Both the position numbers and the translations under genes were made by a program. Below the pieces are notes generated by a model. That model did not search any database, was not told where the DNA came from, and saw nothing but the letters and a program-made list of their open reading frames with translations. DNA of 64,000 nucleotides. Source: Actinomadura flavalba DSM 45200 (lineage in GTDB: Bacteria; Actinomycetota; Actinomycetes; Streptosporangiales; Streptosporangiaceae). Of this stretch, positions 34,921-43,781 are shown piece by piece. Location of the stretch: positions 434,001-498,000 of the forward strand of contig NZ_KB894096.1 in the NCBI RefSeq assembly GCF_000374305.1. Direction: 5' to 3'. The stretch's first letter is position 1, and each line of letters starts with the position of its first letter.

Positions 34921-35099
34921 GTTCGTACTCCCTTGCTGCACCGTGCGCCTGACCGACAGGGCGACGCGCCGCCGGAACGACCGGCGACGCGGACGACATG
35001 CGGCGGGAGGCCGGGGCGCACGGCCCGTCCGCCACCGCGCCCGAACACTACTCGGTCGCGGTGGCGGCGGGACGGTCGGCTCTCCCCGGGGTGGGGTGG

Positions 35100-35312
35100 T
35101 TAGGACTTCTTCCCGCGCGTCGCGCCGCCGCGACCCCGCAGGTTGACGCCGGACTCGGTGAGAATCCGGTGGATGAAGCCGTACGAGCGGCCGGTGGCGG
35201 CTGCCAGTGCGCGGATGCTCTCGCCGGAGTCGTACCTCTTCTTCAGTTCCGTCGCCAGCTTGTCGCGCTCGGCACCGGTCACGCGGGTGCCCTTCTTGAG
35301 GGTCTCGGCCAC
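35100..35312 (-). CDS. Small conserved helix-turn-helix protein
   Basis: 70 residues beginning VAETLKKGTRVTG from GTG 35312, preferred over a longer frame because GGGAGG lies 5 nt before it and homologues begin at this point. Residues about 20-56 form an HTH of the resolvase/sigma-like type (SGESIRALAAATGRSYGFIHRILTESG), and the basic tail RGRGGATRGKKS could add DNA contacts. Very similar small proteins are conserved across Actinobacteria, often beside an ABC-F gene as here. Role unknown. Confidence 0.82.
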   Translation of the reverse strand: MAETLKKGTRVTGAERDKLATELKKRYDSGESIRALAAATGRSYGFIHRILTESGVNLRGRGGATRGKKS

Positions 35313-35428
35313 GAGTACCTCCCGTAGTGATGTGGTGACCGCTGCGTTATCCTCCGCCATGATCAGTCATCCACGCCCGTTCGGCTACCCACTCGACGAG
35401 AAAAGATCCAACGAAGGTGACAGGCAGG

Positions 35429-37027
35429 TCACGCGAGCGTCACCAGATCAGCAAACTCGTCACTCCAGATGTCTTCCACCCCATCGGGGAGCAAAATCAC
35501 GCGTTCCGGGGCCAAAGCGTCCACCGCGCCCTCGTCGTGCGTCACGAGCACGATCGCGCCCTTGAACGTGCGCAGCGCCGCCAGGATCTCCGCGCGGCTC
35601 GCCGGGTCCAGGTTGTTGGTCGGCTCGTCCAGGAGCAGCACGTTCGCCGACGAGACGACCAGCATCGCCAGCGCCAGCCGCGTCTTCTCCCCGCCCGACA
35701 GCACGCCGGCGGGCTTGTCCACGTCGTCGCCGGAGAACAGGAACGAGCCGAGGATCTTGCGGACCTCGACCGGCGCCAGATCGGGTGAGGCCGACTGCAT
35801 GTTCTCCAGCACCGAGCGGTTCACGTCCAGCGTCTCGTGCTCCTGGGCGTAGTAGCCGAGGCGCAGCCCGTGGCCGGGCACGACGCTGCCGGTGTCGGCC
35901 TTGTCGACGCCCGCCAGGATGCGCAGCAGCGTCGTCTTCCCGGCGCCGTTCAGCCCGAGGATGACCACCCGGCTGCCCTTGTCGATCGCCAGGTCGACGT
36001 CGGTGAAGATCTCCAGCGAGCCGTAGGACTTCGACAGGCCCTCCGCCATCAGCGGCGTCCTGCCGCTCGGCGCCGGGTCCGGGAAGCGGATGCGGGCGAC
36101 CTTGTCGGACTGCCGCTCCCCCTCCACGCCCGCCAGGAGCTGCCGGGCGCGCCGGTCCATCTGCTGGGCCGCCTTGGCCTTGGTGGCCTTGGCGCGCATC
36201 TTGTCGGCCTGCGACAGCAGCGTGGCCGCCTGCCGCTGGGCGTTGGCCGACTCGCGCTTGCGCCGCCGCTCGTCGGTCTCGCGCGCCTCCAAGTACTTCT
36301 TCCAGCCGACGTTGTACAGGTCGATCGTGGCGCGGTTGGCGTCCAGGTGGAAGACGCGGTTCACCACCACGTCCAGCAGGTCCACGTCGTGACTGATGAT
36401 CACCAGGCCGCCCTGGTGGTTCTTCAGGAAGTCGCGCAGCCAGGCGATCGAGTCGGCGTCCAGGTGGTTGGTGGGCTCGTCCAGCAGCAGGATGTCGGCG
36501 TCGGAGAACAGGATGCGGGCCAGCTCGACGCGGCGCCGCTGCCCGCCCGACAGCGTGCCGAGCGGCTGGGTGAGCACCCGGTCGGGCAGGCCCAGGCTGG
36601 ACGCGATCGACGCGGCCTCGGCCTCGGCGCCGTAGCCGCCGAGCACGTGCAGCCGGTCCTCCAGCCGTCCGTACTTGCGGACGGCCTTGTCGCGGGCGGC
36701 GCCGGTCGCCGTCGCCATCGCCTCCTCGGCCGCGCGCAGGCCCCGGATGACCTCGTCCAGGCCGCGCGCCGACAGGATGCGGTCGCGGGCCAGCTCCGAC
36801 AGGTCCACGCCGCGCGGGTCCTGCGGGAGGTAGCCGAGCGTGCCCGCGTGCGTCGCCGAGCCGGCCGCGGGCATCGCCTCACCTGCGAGTACCTTGGTGA
36901 GGGTGGTCTTCCCCGCGCCGTTGCGGCCCACCAGGCCGACGCGGTCGCCGGGGTTGACGCGGAACGAGGCGCCTTCGATCAGCAGCCGCGACCCGGCGCG
37001 CAGTTCGATGTCGTTAGCGATGATCAC
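35429..37027 (-). CDS. ABC-F family ATPase (translation/antibiotic-resistance factor type)
   Basis: 532 residues from GTG 37027. Two nucleotide-binding domains without membrane segments: Walker A GRNGAGKTT near residue 35 and GLNGAGKTT near 350, signatures LSGGQRRRVELARIL and LSGGEKTRLALAMLV, and Walker B LLLDEPTNHLD and LLLDEPTNNLD. The Lys/Arg/Gln-rich linker near 245-290 is the P-site tRNA interaction motif region. Such proteins act at the ribosomal E site. The RBS is weak. Same strand as the small HTH gene downstream. Confidence 0.88.
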   Translation of the reverse strand: MIIANDIELRAGSRLLIEGASFRVNPGDRVGLVGRNGAGKTTLTKVLAGEAMPAAGSATHAGTLGYLPQDPRGVDLSELARDRILSARGLDEVIRGLRAAEEAMATATGAARDKAVRKYGRLEDRLHVLGGYGAEAEAASIASSLGLPDRVLTQPLGTLSGGQRRRVELARILFSDADILLLDEPTNHLDADSIAWLRDFLKNHQGGLVIISHDVDLLDVVVNRVFHLDANRATIDLYNVGWKKYLEARETDERRRKRESANAQRQAATLLSQADKMRAKATKAKAAQQMDRRARQLLAGVEGERQSDKVARIRFPDPAPSGRTPLMAEGLSKSYGSLEIFTDVDLAIDKGSRVVILGLNGAGKTTLLRILAGVDKADTGSVVPGHGLRLGYYAQEHETLDVNRSVLENMQSASPDLAPVEVRKILGSFLFSGDDVDKPAGVLSGGEKTRLALAMLVVSSANVLLLDEPTNNLDPASRAEILAALRTFKGAIVLVTHDEGAVDALAPERVILLPDGVEDIWSDEFADLVTLA

Positions 37028-37325
37028 AGTTGCTTCAGGGCTCCCCTGACGAACGGCTCGGCTGGACAGACGGCAACACAAACCGCGCCGGGCGGGGCCT
37101 GTTAACGCGGGAGCGCTTACTGCAACGGTGACCGGCGAGATCCGCCGGTGATCTTCCGACGCGCCGGGCGGGCTGCCTCAACGTGACCTCAATGGTGGCC
37201 GACCACAGTTCGCCGGTGAACCCGACCGAACGGAACGTTCGGCGGTCTGCACGTTTCCAGCTCCGTAACAACGGTACCAGAACTGGTCAGTCTTCCTTGA
37301 CCATGAGCGAGGGAAGGGGTCGACG
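37028..37325. promoter_or_regulatory. Divergent ABC-F/VOC intergenic region with palindrome
   Basis: 298 nt without a convincing gene. It holds a 17-nt perfect palindrome, CCGAACG-GAA-CGTTCGG (37226-37242), about 85 nt before the VOC start, which looks like an operator. A second inverted repeat, ACCGGCG...CGCCGGT, lies near 37131-37149. Base composition is less GC-rich than the genes. Confidence 0.45.
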
Positions 37326-38099
37326 ATGACCCGCTCGACCGAGAACGCAGCACCCGGTACGCCGACCTGGCTCGACATCGGCGTTCCCGACATCGAGGGC
37401 GCCAAGGCGTTCTACGGGACGCTGTTCGGCTGGCGCTTCGAGGACCACGGCGCCGAGACCGGGCACTACACCACCTGCTACAAGGACGATCTCCGGGTCG
37501 CGGCGATGATGCCGAACCAGGAGGACGGCGCGACCGCGTTCTGGTGGAACGTGTACTTCGCCACCGAGGACGCCGACGCCACCACCGACCGGGTCCGCAA
37601 GGCCGGGGGCCACGTCGTCATCGGTCCGGGCGACGTCATGGACCTCGGCCGCATGGCCGTGCTCGACGACCCGGGCGGCGCGCGGTTCGGGATCTGGCAG
37701 GGCCGGGAGCACACCGGCGCACAGCTCGTCAACGCGCCCGGCGCGCTGCTGTGGAACGACCTGACGACGCCCGGCGCCGACACCGCCCGCGCGTTCTACC
37801 GGGACGTGTTCGGCCTGACGTCCGAACCGGTGCCCGAGACGCCGGGCATGGACTTCACCGTGCTGACCCGCCCGGACGGGCGTCCCGTCGGCGGCATCGT
37901 CGGCGACGACGGCGCCGCGCCCGCGTGGCTGAGCTGGTTCGCCGTCGAGGACACCGACGCCGCGCTGGAGCGCGTCCGCTCGTCCGGCGGCACCGCCGAC
38001 GCGCCGGAGGACATCCCGTGGGGCCGGACCGCCGCGTGCCGCGACCCGTGGGGCGCCGCGTTCGGCGTCATGACGCCCGCGGAGGAGCCGTCGTCCTGA
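37326..38099 (+). CDS. Two-domain VOC (glyoxalase/bleomycin-resistance fold) protein, CFP32-like
   Basis: 257 residues, a tandem of two VOC modules (about 13-125 and 140-250). Repeated features are PTWLDIGVPDIEGAKAFYGTLFGW versus LLWNDLTTPGADTARAFYRDVFGL, and LDDPGGARFGIWQ versus CRDPWGAAFGVM. It resembles M. tuberculosis CFP32/Rv0577 in length and layout. No clear full metal-ligand set was identified, so the reaction is unknown. Confidence 0.85.
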   Translation: MTRSTENAAPGTPTWLDIGVPDIEGAKAFYGTLFGWRFEDHGAETGHYTTCYKDDLRVAAMMPNQEDGATAFWWNVYFATEDADATTDRVRKAGGHVVIGPGDVMDLGRMAVLDDPGGARFGIWQGREHTGAQLVNAPGALLWNDLTTPGADTARAFYRDVFGLTSEPVPETPGMDFTVLTRPDGRPVGGIVGDDGAAPAWLSWFAVEDTDAALERVRSSGGTADAPEDIPWGRTAACRDPWGAAFGVMTPAEEPSS

Positions 38100-38105
38100 G
38101 CGGGC

Positions 38106-38858
38106 TCAGTCGCGTTCGGCCTGCAACCGCGCGCCGATCGTCTGGTGCAGGCGTTGCAGGCCGGACGTGCCGAGCAGGCCGAGCTGACCCTCGATCTGCC
38201 GCAGCAGCCCGCCGTCGGCCGCGACCGTCTCCGACGACTGCATGAGCACGGTGCCCCGGCCGGTGAAGTCGAACTGGTGCTCCTCGCCGGACTGCCCGCC
38301 GAGGCCGGTGAGCATCCGGGCGGTGCCGAGCGCGCCGCGCATGTAGGAGTGGTCGTAGTGGTGGCACGGCGACGGGCAGTCGGCCCAGCCCAGCAGCGCC
38401 TGCGGGTCGACGCGGATCGGCGGCTCCACGAAGTGCACCGGGCCGTTGGAGGCGGCCACGAACCGGCCCGTGCCGAGCAGCGTCAGGAACCCGGGGATGA
38501 TCGACTGCTTCAGCTCCAGGCCGGGCTCGAACGCCAGCAGGTTCCCGGCGCGGATCGTCAGGTTGCCGTCGTCCAGGTCGAAGGAGTTGACGTCGAAGCC
38601 CCGGTCGGCGAGCAGCAGCTTCCCGGAGCCGGACGCGACGATCCAGTCGTGCGCGTACAGCGGCGAGTGGAAGTGCGACGCGACGAGCGAGTCCAGCGGC
38701 CCGGCCGACAGCGCCTCGAAGGAGATCTGCCCGTAGTAGGCGATCATCTTCCCCTTCTGCGCGAACCACCGGCCGCCGTTCAGCTCCACCCCGAAGGCGT
38801 AGGAGCTGACGTTGTCGTTGGCGGGCAGCGTCGCCGCGCTGAACGTGGGGGTGCTCAC
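38106..38858 (-). CDS. AIM24 family protein, third of three tandem copies
   Basis: 250 residues, beta-rich (double-psi/jelly-roll-like) AIM24/DUF124 protein with the recurring blocks GKMIAYYGQISFEA and TGRGTVLMQSSE. It has an extra insert with CPSPCHHYDHSY near residue 170 whose Cys/His could bind metal, and a C-terminal extension. The gene lies 1 nt after its neighbour's stop. Function unknown; AIM24 proteins are often found with tellurite- and stress-related proteins. Confidence 0.82.
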   Translation of the reverse strand: MSTPTFSAATLPANDNVSSYAFGVELNGGRWFAQKGKMIAYYGQISFEALSAGPLDSLVASHFHSPLYAHDWIVASGSGKLLLADRGFDVNSFDLDDGNLTIRAGNLLAFEPGLELKQSIIPGFLTLLGTGRFVAASNGPVHFVEPPIRVDPQALLGWADCPSPCHHYDHSYMRGALGTARMLTGLGGQSGEEHQFDFTGRGTVLMQSSETVAADGGLLRQIEGQLGLLGTSGLQRLHQTIGARLQAERD

Positions 38859-38859
38859 G

Positions 38860-39510
38860 TCAGATCTTCTCCTCGCTGGCCTGGACGAAGACCGAGCCGG
38901 TGCCGCTCAGCCGGAGCTGGAACGCCTCACCGGACCCGCGCCCGACCAGGTCGCGCAGCCCGGCGGCGGTGGCCAGCCGGTTCTCCACGTCGCCCCGGTG
39001 CGCGACGTACGCCTGGGGATCGACGTGGACGGGGCGGTCGGGCCGGATCGGCAGCTCCAGCACGCCGCCGTGCGCCAGGACGGCCACCGATCCGTGCCCG
39101 GTGAGCGTCGTCGTGAAGAGTCCCTGGCCGGTGACGGCGCCGCGGACCACGCCGCGCAGCCCGCCCTGCTCGCCCATGAACATCGTGCCGGTCTGGAGCG
39201 AGGCGTCGTGCACGAGCAGCCGGTCGGCCTCGACGAACAGCGTGTCGCCGCGCAGCTCGACGACGTGCGTCTCCAGGCCGCCCCGGCCGAACAGCACCGT
39301 GCCGTGCCCGGTGACGTGCATCATCGCCTCGCGCTCCCCGGCGACGGCGCGGCCGAGCGCGCCGCCGATGCCCTGCCCGGCCGTCGCCGTCGGGGCGAAG
39401 TCGACGTGGCCGGTGTAGGCGAGCATCGCGCCGCGACGGCTGTACGCCTCGCGTCCCGGCGCGATGTCCACCTGGAGCATCTTCGCGTTGATCGCGGTGT
39501 AACCCGGCAT
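38860..39510 (-). CDS. AIM24 family protein, second of three tandem copies
   Basis: 216 residues. The family blocks are GAMLAYTGHVDF (near residue 27), GHGTVLFGRGGLETHVVEL (near 70), DTLFVEADRLLVHD, GLFTTTLTGHGSVAVLAHGG (near 130) and QLRLSGTGSVFVQASEE at the end. Similarity to the 39559 gene is clear along the whole length, so these are paralogues from tandem duplication. Confidence 0.85.
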   Translation of the reverse strand: MPGYTAINAKMLQVDIAPGREAYSRRGAMLAYTGHVDFAPTATAGQGIGGALGRAVAGEREAMMHVTGHGTVLFGRGGLETHVVELRGDTLFVEADRLLVHDASLQTGTMFMGEQGGLRGVVRGAVTGQGLFTTTLTGHGSVAVLAHGGVLELPIRPDRPVHVDPQAYVAHRGDVENRLATAAGLRDLVGRGSGEAFQLRLSGTGSVFVQASEEKI

Positions 39511-39558
39511 GTCAGATCTCTCTTCAACGGTGACCGGCCACGGTCGGGTCGAGCCTAG

Positions 39559-40197
39559 TCAGATCTCCAGGGCGCCGGAGCGTTCGGCGGGCTGGACGTA
39601 CACGACGCCGTGCCCGTGGTAGCGGAACTGGACGGACTCCCCCGACCCCTGGCCGAGGACGGTGCGCCAGTTGACGTCGGTGACGACGTCCTGGCGGAGC
39701 TGCCCGTGGTGGGCGACGTAGGCGTGCGGGTCGACGCTGAGCGGGATCTCGGGGGTGACCTGGAGGCCGATGGCCGGGCCGTGCGACAGGATCGCCGCCG
39801 TGCCGTGCCCCTCGATCTTGGTGGTGGCCAGGCCCTGGCCGGTGCCCATGCCGCGCAGGCCGACGAACTGCACGCCCGTCTGCAACCCGGCGTCCAGCGC
39901 CATGACGCTGTCGGACTCGACGAACAGCGTGTCGCCGCGCAGCGGGATCAGCGTGATCTCGGTGGCCTCGTCGGCGAGGTAGACGGTGCCGTGGCCGGTA
40001 ACCTCCATGAGCGTGATGCCCTCGCCCGCGACGCGGCGGCGCAGCGCGCCGCGCAGGCCCTCACCGCCGGTGATGCCCTGCCGTTTGAAGGTCATCTCGC
40101 CGTCGTAGGCGACCATCGCCCCGTTCCGGGTCCTGATGGTGTCCCCCGCGAGGTCAACAGCCAGAACCTTCGATCCCTGCAACCGAAATCCCGCCAC
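39559..40197 (-). CDS. AIM24 family protein, first of three tandem copies
   Basis: 212 residues from GTG 40197. Blocks are GAMVAYDGEMTFKRQG near residue 26, GHGTVYLADEATEITLIPL near 68, GDTLFVESDSVMALDAGL, GLATTKIEGHGTAAILSHG near 122 and QFRYHGHGVVYVQPAE at the end. First gene of the three-gene AIM24 run; divergent from a small membrane protein. Confidence 0.85.
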   Translation of the reverse strand: MAGFRLQGSKVLAVDLAGDTIRTRNGAMVAYDGEMTFKRQGITGGEGLRGALRRRVAGEGITLMEVTGHGTVYLADEATEITLIPLRGDTLFVESDSVMALDAGLQTGVQFVGLRGMGTGQGLATTKIEGHGTAAILSHGPAIGLQVTPEIPLSVDPHAYVAHHGQLRQDVVTDVNWRTVLGQGSGESVQFRYHGHGVVYVQPAERSGALEI

Positions 40198-40265
40198 GGG
40201 CCGAGAACCTACCGGAACCGCCGGTCGGGTGCCGCCGTCTCCTCCGATCGGAGAGGATGTCGGGC

Positions 40266-40661
40266 ATGTGGATCGCGCCGCGACGGCACGGCTTCGGCCG
40301 CTGGATCGTCCCCTGCCTCGTCCTGGCCGCCGGGTTCGGCACGCTGGCCGTGCTGGCGGCGGACGGCCGCGGCGGCACCGGGCTGGTCGCGCTCGGTGCC
40401 CTGGCCGGATACGCCGCCCACCTGGCCTACCGGCGCAACGAGCCCGCGCTGCCGATCAGCGAGACGTTCGGCGGCGGGCACCGGGCCCGCGTCCACCTGC
40501 GGTCGGCGGCGATGACCGGGGACGTGCTGACCGCCGGCATCGTCGGCGCCCTCGTCGTCCAGGCGCTGCGCGGCGAGGACGTCACCGTGTTCGCCTGGCT
40601 GGCCCTGGTGGCGGGCGTCACCTACGCGTTCTCCGCCCTCGTGACCGGACGCGGCTTCTAG
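40266..40661 (+). CDS. Small membrane protein, unknown function
   Basis: 131 residues from ATG 40266, preferred because GGAGAG lies about 10 nt upstream, whereas the other in-frame ATG at 40257 directly abuts it. Three to four hydrophobic helices with a short charged loop (YRRNEPALPISETFGGGHRARV). Not recognised. It shares a promoter region with the divergent AIM24 genes. Confidence 0.65.
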   Translation: MWIAPRRHGFGRWIVPCLVLAAGFGTLAVLAADGRGGTGLVALGALAGYAAHLAYRRNEPALPISETFGGGHRARVHLRSAAMTGDVLTAGIVGALVVQALRGEDVTVFAWLALVAGVTYAFSALVTGRGF

Positions 40662-40736
40662 GACGACCGCCGAACGGACGGTGAACATTCCCGGACGTGC
40701 GTGGTTTCGGACGTTTCGGCCCGTCATGATGCGTTC

Positions 40737-41828
40737 GTGACGTTGCAGCAGGTCCCCGCGCCGACCCAGGCCGTGTTCGAGCCGGTCGTCGACCTCGGCA
40801 CGGGCGCGGTCGTCGCCGTGGCCGCGCACGCGTCCGCCGCGCCGGGCGGCGATCCGGTCGCGCGGGACGTCGAACGGGTCGCCGCCGCCGCGCGGGCCAC
40901 CGCGCCGGTCGCCCGGCTGCCGCTCCAGGTGTCCGTCGCCGCCGGGACGCTCGCGGCGGGCGGCACCGTCCTGGACGACCTGCACGCCGGGCTCTGCGCC
41001 GCCGGGCGGCGCCCGCGCGAGGTGACGCTGTGCGCGTCCGGCGGGTTCGCGCCCGCGCAGCGGCCCGTGCTGGCGGCGGCGCTGCGGCGGCTGCGGCAGG
41101 CGGGCTACCTCGTCGGGTTCGGCGGGCTCGGCGCCGTCCACCTGCCGCTGGACCTGCTCGCGGACGGGGTGCCGTCCCCGCTCGGCCTCGACCCGGAGCT
41201 GGCCCGGCGCGCGGCGGCCGAGGCCCCGCACGCGGCCGTGGTGGCGTCCCTGGTGGCGCTGGCGCGGCGGCTCGGCACGCAGGTGCAGGCGCCGGGGCTG
41301 GACAGCGCCGCGCGGGTCGCGCGGCTGCGGGCGCTCGGGGTGCGGCTGGCGCGGGGCCCGGCGCTGGCGCCGCCGGGGTGGCGGCCCGGGGAGCCGGTGA
41401 CCGTGCCGCTGGCCGACGACGCTCCCGCGCCCGTCGACGTCGGGCCGCGCGTCGCGGAGTTCACCGTGCCCGCCGTGACGCTCCCCGACACCGCGACGGC
41501 CGCGCAGGTCCTCGACCTGCTCAACGCCGAGGCGTCGGTGACCAGCGTCGTCCTGCTCGACGAGCGGCAGCGGCCCAGCGCCGCCGTGGACCGCACCCGG
41601 TTCCTGCTGGAGATCTCCGGCCCCTACGGGCACGCCCTGCACGCCGCGCGGCCCGCCGCCCGGCTCGCAGACCCGCCCGGGCCGGTGCCGCGGACCGTCC
41701 CGGCGATGGCCGCACTGCGGGCCGCCGGACGCGGCGCGCGCGTCCGCGACGACCTCATCGTGGTGGACGAGGTCGGCCGGTGCCTGGGCATCGTCCGGGT
41801 GGCCGACCTGCTGCGCGCGCTCACCTGA
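40737..41828 (+). CDS. Degenerate EAL-domain protein with C-terminal CBS-like region
   Basis: 363 residues from GTG 40737 (an in-frame GTG at 40701 is also possible; neither has a good RBS). Residues 10-225 follow the EAL fold (FEPVVDLGTG, LPLQVSVAAGTL, FGGLGAVHLPLDLL). However, the EAL triad position reads AAH and the DDFGTG loop reads GFGGLG, so the metal-binding acids needed for c-di-GMP hydrolysis are missing. The last about 120 residues resemble a CBS pair (VVLLDERQRPSAAVDRTRFLL ... LIVVDEVGRCLGIVRVADLL). Likely a sensor or c-di-GMP-binding protein, not an enzyme. Confidence 0.72.
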   Translation: MTLQQVPAPTQAVFEPVVDLGTGAVVAVAAHASAAPGGDPVARDVERVAAAARATAPVARLPLQVSVAAGTLAAGGTVLDDLHAGLCAAGRRPREVTLCASGGFAPAQRPVLAAALRRLRQAGYLVGFGGLGAVHLPLDLLADGVPSPLGLDPELARRAAAEAPHAAVVASLVALARRLGTQVQAPGLDSAARVARLRALGVRLARGPALAPPGWRPGEPVTVPLADDAPAPVDVGPRVAEFTVPAVTLPDTATAAQVLDLLNAEASVTSVVLLDERQRPSAAVDRTRFLLEISGPYGHALHAARPAARLADPPGPVPRTVPAMAALRAAGRGARVRDDLIVVDEVGRCLGIVRVADLLRALT

Positions 41829-41832
41829 GCGC

Positions 41833-42465
41833 TCAGCGCCCGTTCGTCTCTCGCGCCAGGATCGCGGCCTGCACGCGGCTGCGCAGGTCCAGTTTGGCCA
41901 GGATGCGGCTGACGTGGGTCTTGGTGGTGGTCTCGGCCATGTCGAGACGGACGGCGATCTGGGCGTTGGACAGGCCCTCGCCGAGGCAGGCGAACACCTC
42001 GCGTTCGCGCGGCGTCAGCTCGTCCAGCGCCGGCGGTTTCGCCGGGGCCGCGCCGCCGCCCGCGAACGCCGTGATCAGGCGGCGGGTCACCTTCGGGGCG
42101 ATGATGCCCTCACCGGACGCGACCGTGCGGACGGCCGCGACGAGCGCGGCGGCCTCGACGTCCTTGAGCAGGAAACCGGCGGCCCCGGCGCGCAGCGCGC
42201 CGAAGACGTACTCGTCCAGGTCGAACGTGGTGAGCACGAGGACGTCGGTGGTGCCCACCAGCTCGCGGGTCGCGGAGATGCCGTCCAGCCGGGGCATCCG
42301 GATGTCCATCAGGACGACGTCCGGGGCGAGCCGCCGGGCGAGCGCCACCGCCTCCTCGCCGTCGGCGGCCTCCCCCACGACGGTGATGTCGGCGGCGGAC
42401 CCGAGGATGAGCACCAGGCCCGCCCGCACGGCCGCCTGATCGTCGGCCACCAGCACCCTGATCAC
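41833..42465 (-). CDS. NarL/LuxR-type response regulator
   Basis: 210 residues from GTG 42465 (GGAGGG upstream), overlapping the kinase stop (GTGA). The receiver domain has DD near residue 8, phospho-acceptor Asp in VVLMDIRMP near 52, Thr in LVLTTFD and Lys in GFLLKD near 102. The C-terminal LuxR HTH is LTPREREVFACLGEGLSNAQIAVRLDMAETTTKTHVSRIL near 150-190. It pairs with the histidine kinase encoded just upstream. Confidence 0.92.
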   Translation of the reverse strand: MIRVLVADDQAAVRAGLVLILGSAADITVVGEAADGEEAVALARRLAPDVVLMDIRMPRLDGISATRELVGTTDVLVLTTFDLDEYVFGALRAGAAGFLLKDVEAAALVAAVRTVASGEGIIAPKVTRRLITAFAGGGAAPAKPPALDELTPREREVFACLGEGLSNAQIAVRLDMAETTTKTHVSRILAKLDLRSRVQAAILARETNGR

Positions 42466-43625
42466 GACCCGCCCTCCTTCGCCGCCACCGGCAGCTCCGC
42501 GCGCACCCGCCAGCGGCCGTCCGCCGGGCCCGCCTCGAACACGCCGTCCAGCAGCAGCGCCCGTTCCCGCATCCCGACCAGGCCGTTGCCCGACCCCGGC
42601 AGGCCGGTGCCGTCGCCGAGCGGGCTGATGACGTCGATCCCGACCTGGTCCGGACCGTACTCCACCCGCACCCGGACCTGCCCCGCACCGCCGTGTTTGA
42701 GCGCGTTCGTCAGCGATTCCTGGACGATCCGGTAGGCGGCCAGCTCGACCGCGGCGGGCAGCTCCGGCGGCTCGCCCGCGATCTCCAGCCGGGCGGTCAG
42801 GCCCGGCCGGGCACAGCGTTCGACGAGGGCGTCCAGCTCGCTCAGGCGCGGCGCGCGGGGCGGGTCGGCGGCGTCCTCGGCGGCGCGCAGCAACCCGATC
42901 ATGCGGCGCATCTCGGTGAGCCCCTGCACGCTGTTCTCCCGGATGACCTCCAGTGAGCGCCGGACGCCCTCGCGGTCCAGGTCGGGGACGGTCAGCACCG
43001 CCGAGGAGTGCAGCGCGACGGCGCTGAGGTGGTTGGCGATGACGTCGTGGAGTTCGCGGGCCATGCGGGTGCGCTCGGCGGTGACGGCCGACCGGCGGTC
43101 CAGCTCGGCGAGCCGGGCGACCTGCTCGGCGCGCTGCCGCTCGGCGGCGGCGCGGTCGCCGTGCTGCACGATGATGAGCCCGGTGAGGACGGGCGAGACC
43201 CACGTCGTCCCGGCGACCGCGCCGAGGAACACCGCCGGCGCGAACTGCCCCGACAGGACCGCCAGGACGACGGCGCAGGCCAGCGACGCGCCGACGACGG
43301 CGCCGAGCAGCCACCGGTGCGCGCGGCGCGGCCCGTAGACGGTGGCCGAGTAGAGCGCGTCGGTGTAGATGACGGCGCTGCCGAAGCTGGGCCCGAGCAG
43401 CAGGTCGGCGGCGTTGGCAGCCGTGGCGACGGCGAGGCCGAGCATGGGCCGCGTCCGGCGCAGCAGCAGGGCGGCGCTGAGCACGCCGAGCGGGATGAGC
43501 CGCCAGCGCAGCGCCGGATCCCACCCGGTGTCCCACCGGATGTAGCCCTGGGCGAGCAGCACGAGCAGCCCGCCGCCGAAACCGGCGACCGCGTACAGCG
43601 CGTCCCGCCGCGTGGTGAGGTGCAC
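42462..43625 (-). CDS. Sensor histidine kinase (HisKA_3 type)
   Basis: 387 residues from GTG 43625. Five to six hydrophobic helices in residues 10-155 form the sensor part with short loops, as in membrane- or intramembrane-sensing kinases. The coiled linker (AERQRAEQVARLAELDRRSAV) precedes the H-box ARELHDVIANHLSAV with phospho-His near residue 193. The ATPase domain has the N-box ESLTNALKHG near 300 and G-box GNGLVGMRERA near 350. Stimulus unknown; divergent from the YmcC-like gene, a possible target. Confidence 0.9.
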   Translation of the reverse strand: MHLTTRRDALYAVAGFGGGLLVLLAQGYIRWDTGWDPALRWRLIPLGVLSAALLLRRTRPMLGLAVATAANAADLLLGPSFGSAVIYTDALYSATVYGPRRAHRWLLGAVVGASLACAVVLAVLSGQFAPAVFLGAVAGTTWVSPVLTGLIIVQHGDRAAAERQRAEQVARLAELDRRSAVTAERTRMARELHDVIANHLSAVALHSSAVLTVPDLDREGVRRSLEVIRENSVQGLTEMRRMIGLLRAAEDAADPPRAPRLSELDALVERCARPGLTARLEIAGEPPELPAAVELAAYRIVQESLTNALKHGGAGQVRVRVEYGPDQVGIDVISPLGDGTGLPGSGNGLVGMRERALLLDGVFEAGPADGRWRVRAELPVAAKEGGS

Positions 43626-43781
43626 GGAACCATCTCAGCACCTCGGCGGACCCGCCCGCCTCCACCGCGGGACGGTCCCGCCTACATCCTTCGGACGACC
43701 CGCGATCGCCCCCTCGCGCAGGACGCGGCCCCCGCTCCGGCGCAGGAACCTGGAGGGGAACGATCGAACAAGGAGGGCACC

